Part shown: positions 5,575 to 5,693 of the stretch, piece by piece
Numbering within the stretch: position 1 is the first letter of the stretch
Layout of the letters: every line of letters begins with the position of its first letter
NCBI GenBank assembly: GCA_028803175.1
Contig: JARBCG010000106.1
Location: 1 to 5,693, forward strand
From: Wolbachia sp.
GTDB lineage: Bacteria; Pseudomonadota; Alphaproteobacteria; Rickettsiales; Anaplasmataceae
Length of the DNA stretch: 5,693 bases
Reading direction: 5' to 3'
The notes under the pieces: model-generated
What the model was told of the DNA's origin: nothing
Databases searched by the model: none
Seen by the model: only the letters and a program-made list of their open reading frames with translations
Program-made: the position numbers and the translations under genes

Positions 5575-5693
5575 AAGGAGGTAATCCAGCCGCAGGTTCT
5601 CCTACGGCTACCTTGTTACGACTTCACCCCAGTCACCGATCCCACTTTAAATAACTCCCTCCTTGCGGTTAGGTCGTTAGCTTCGAGTGAAAC
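5575..5693 (-). rRNA. rrs: 16S ribosomal RNA, 3' end (partial)
   Basis: The reverse complement reads through the universal 3' minor domain: GGGGTGAAGTCGTAACAAGG, then the helix 45 hairpin (GTAGCCGTAGG, loop, CCTGCGGCT), then GGATTACCTCCTT with the CCTCC anti-SD core. The mature 3' end is placed at about 5575 by analogy and could be off by one or two bases. About 119 bases are visible; the rest lies past the right edge. The GGATTACCTCCTT ending, with T where most bacteria have C, is shared with Rickettsia and Wolbachia as I recall them. Downstream there is no tRNA or 23S gene, only sdhC, so the rRNA genes are unlinked. The helix 45 loop reads AGAA rather than the usual GGAA or UGAA. Confidence 0.97.

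Overview
The window is AT-rich DNA (roughly two thirds A+T by eye). It most likely comes from an obligate intracellular alphaproteobacterium of the order Rickettsiales, family Anaplasmataceae (Ehrlichia/Neoehrlichia/Anaplasma-like). The strongest pointer is at the right edge: the 3' end of a 16S rRNA gene is followed directly by sdhC and sdhD, with no tRNA-Ile/tRNA-Ala spacer and no 23S gene. A 16S gene unlinked from 23S-5S is a known hallmark of Rickettsiales, and as I recall a 16S-sdhC-sdhD order is known in Ehrlichia and Anaplasma. The exact genus cannot be fixed from this window alone.

Layout. Positions 1-314 hold no convincing gene but have several dyads and a Shine-Dalgarno (SD)-like GGAGG before hemC. 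On the + strand, hemC (hydroxymethylbilane synthase, heme pathway) and murB (UDP-MurNAc-forming reductase, peptidoglycan precursor pathway) overlap by 10 bases and form a two-gene unit. This unit converges, across only 39 bases, on a minus-strand series. Read in transcription order from the right edge, that series is 16S rRNA 3' end, sdhC, sdhD, a 417-residue unrecognised protein, and dnaN.

How the genes fit together. SdhC and SdhD are the two membrane anchors of succinate dehydrogenase (complex II). Both keep their heme and quinone signature residues; the sdhA and sdhB catalytic subunits are not in the window. DnaN is the replication sliding clamp. HemC and MurB serve unrelated pathways and are probably just co-transcribed. 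The five minus-strand genes all point the same way with gaps of 102, -4, 76 and 161 bases, and none of the gaps has an obvious T-run terminator. Read-through from the rRNA promoter into sdhCD, and perhaps further, is therefore possible.

Most of the window is core housekeeping. The parts worth a second look are the lineage-type protein with a serine-rich, repeat-bearing, basic tail (3403-4656), the dense nest of inverted repeats upstream of dnaN (3306-3421), a cysteine in place of the usual catalytic serine in MurB, and the repeat-bearing spacer between 16S and sdhC. I saw no mobile element, CRISPR array, toxin-antitoxin pair or clear new system.
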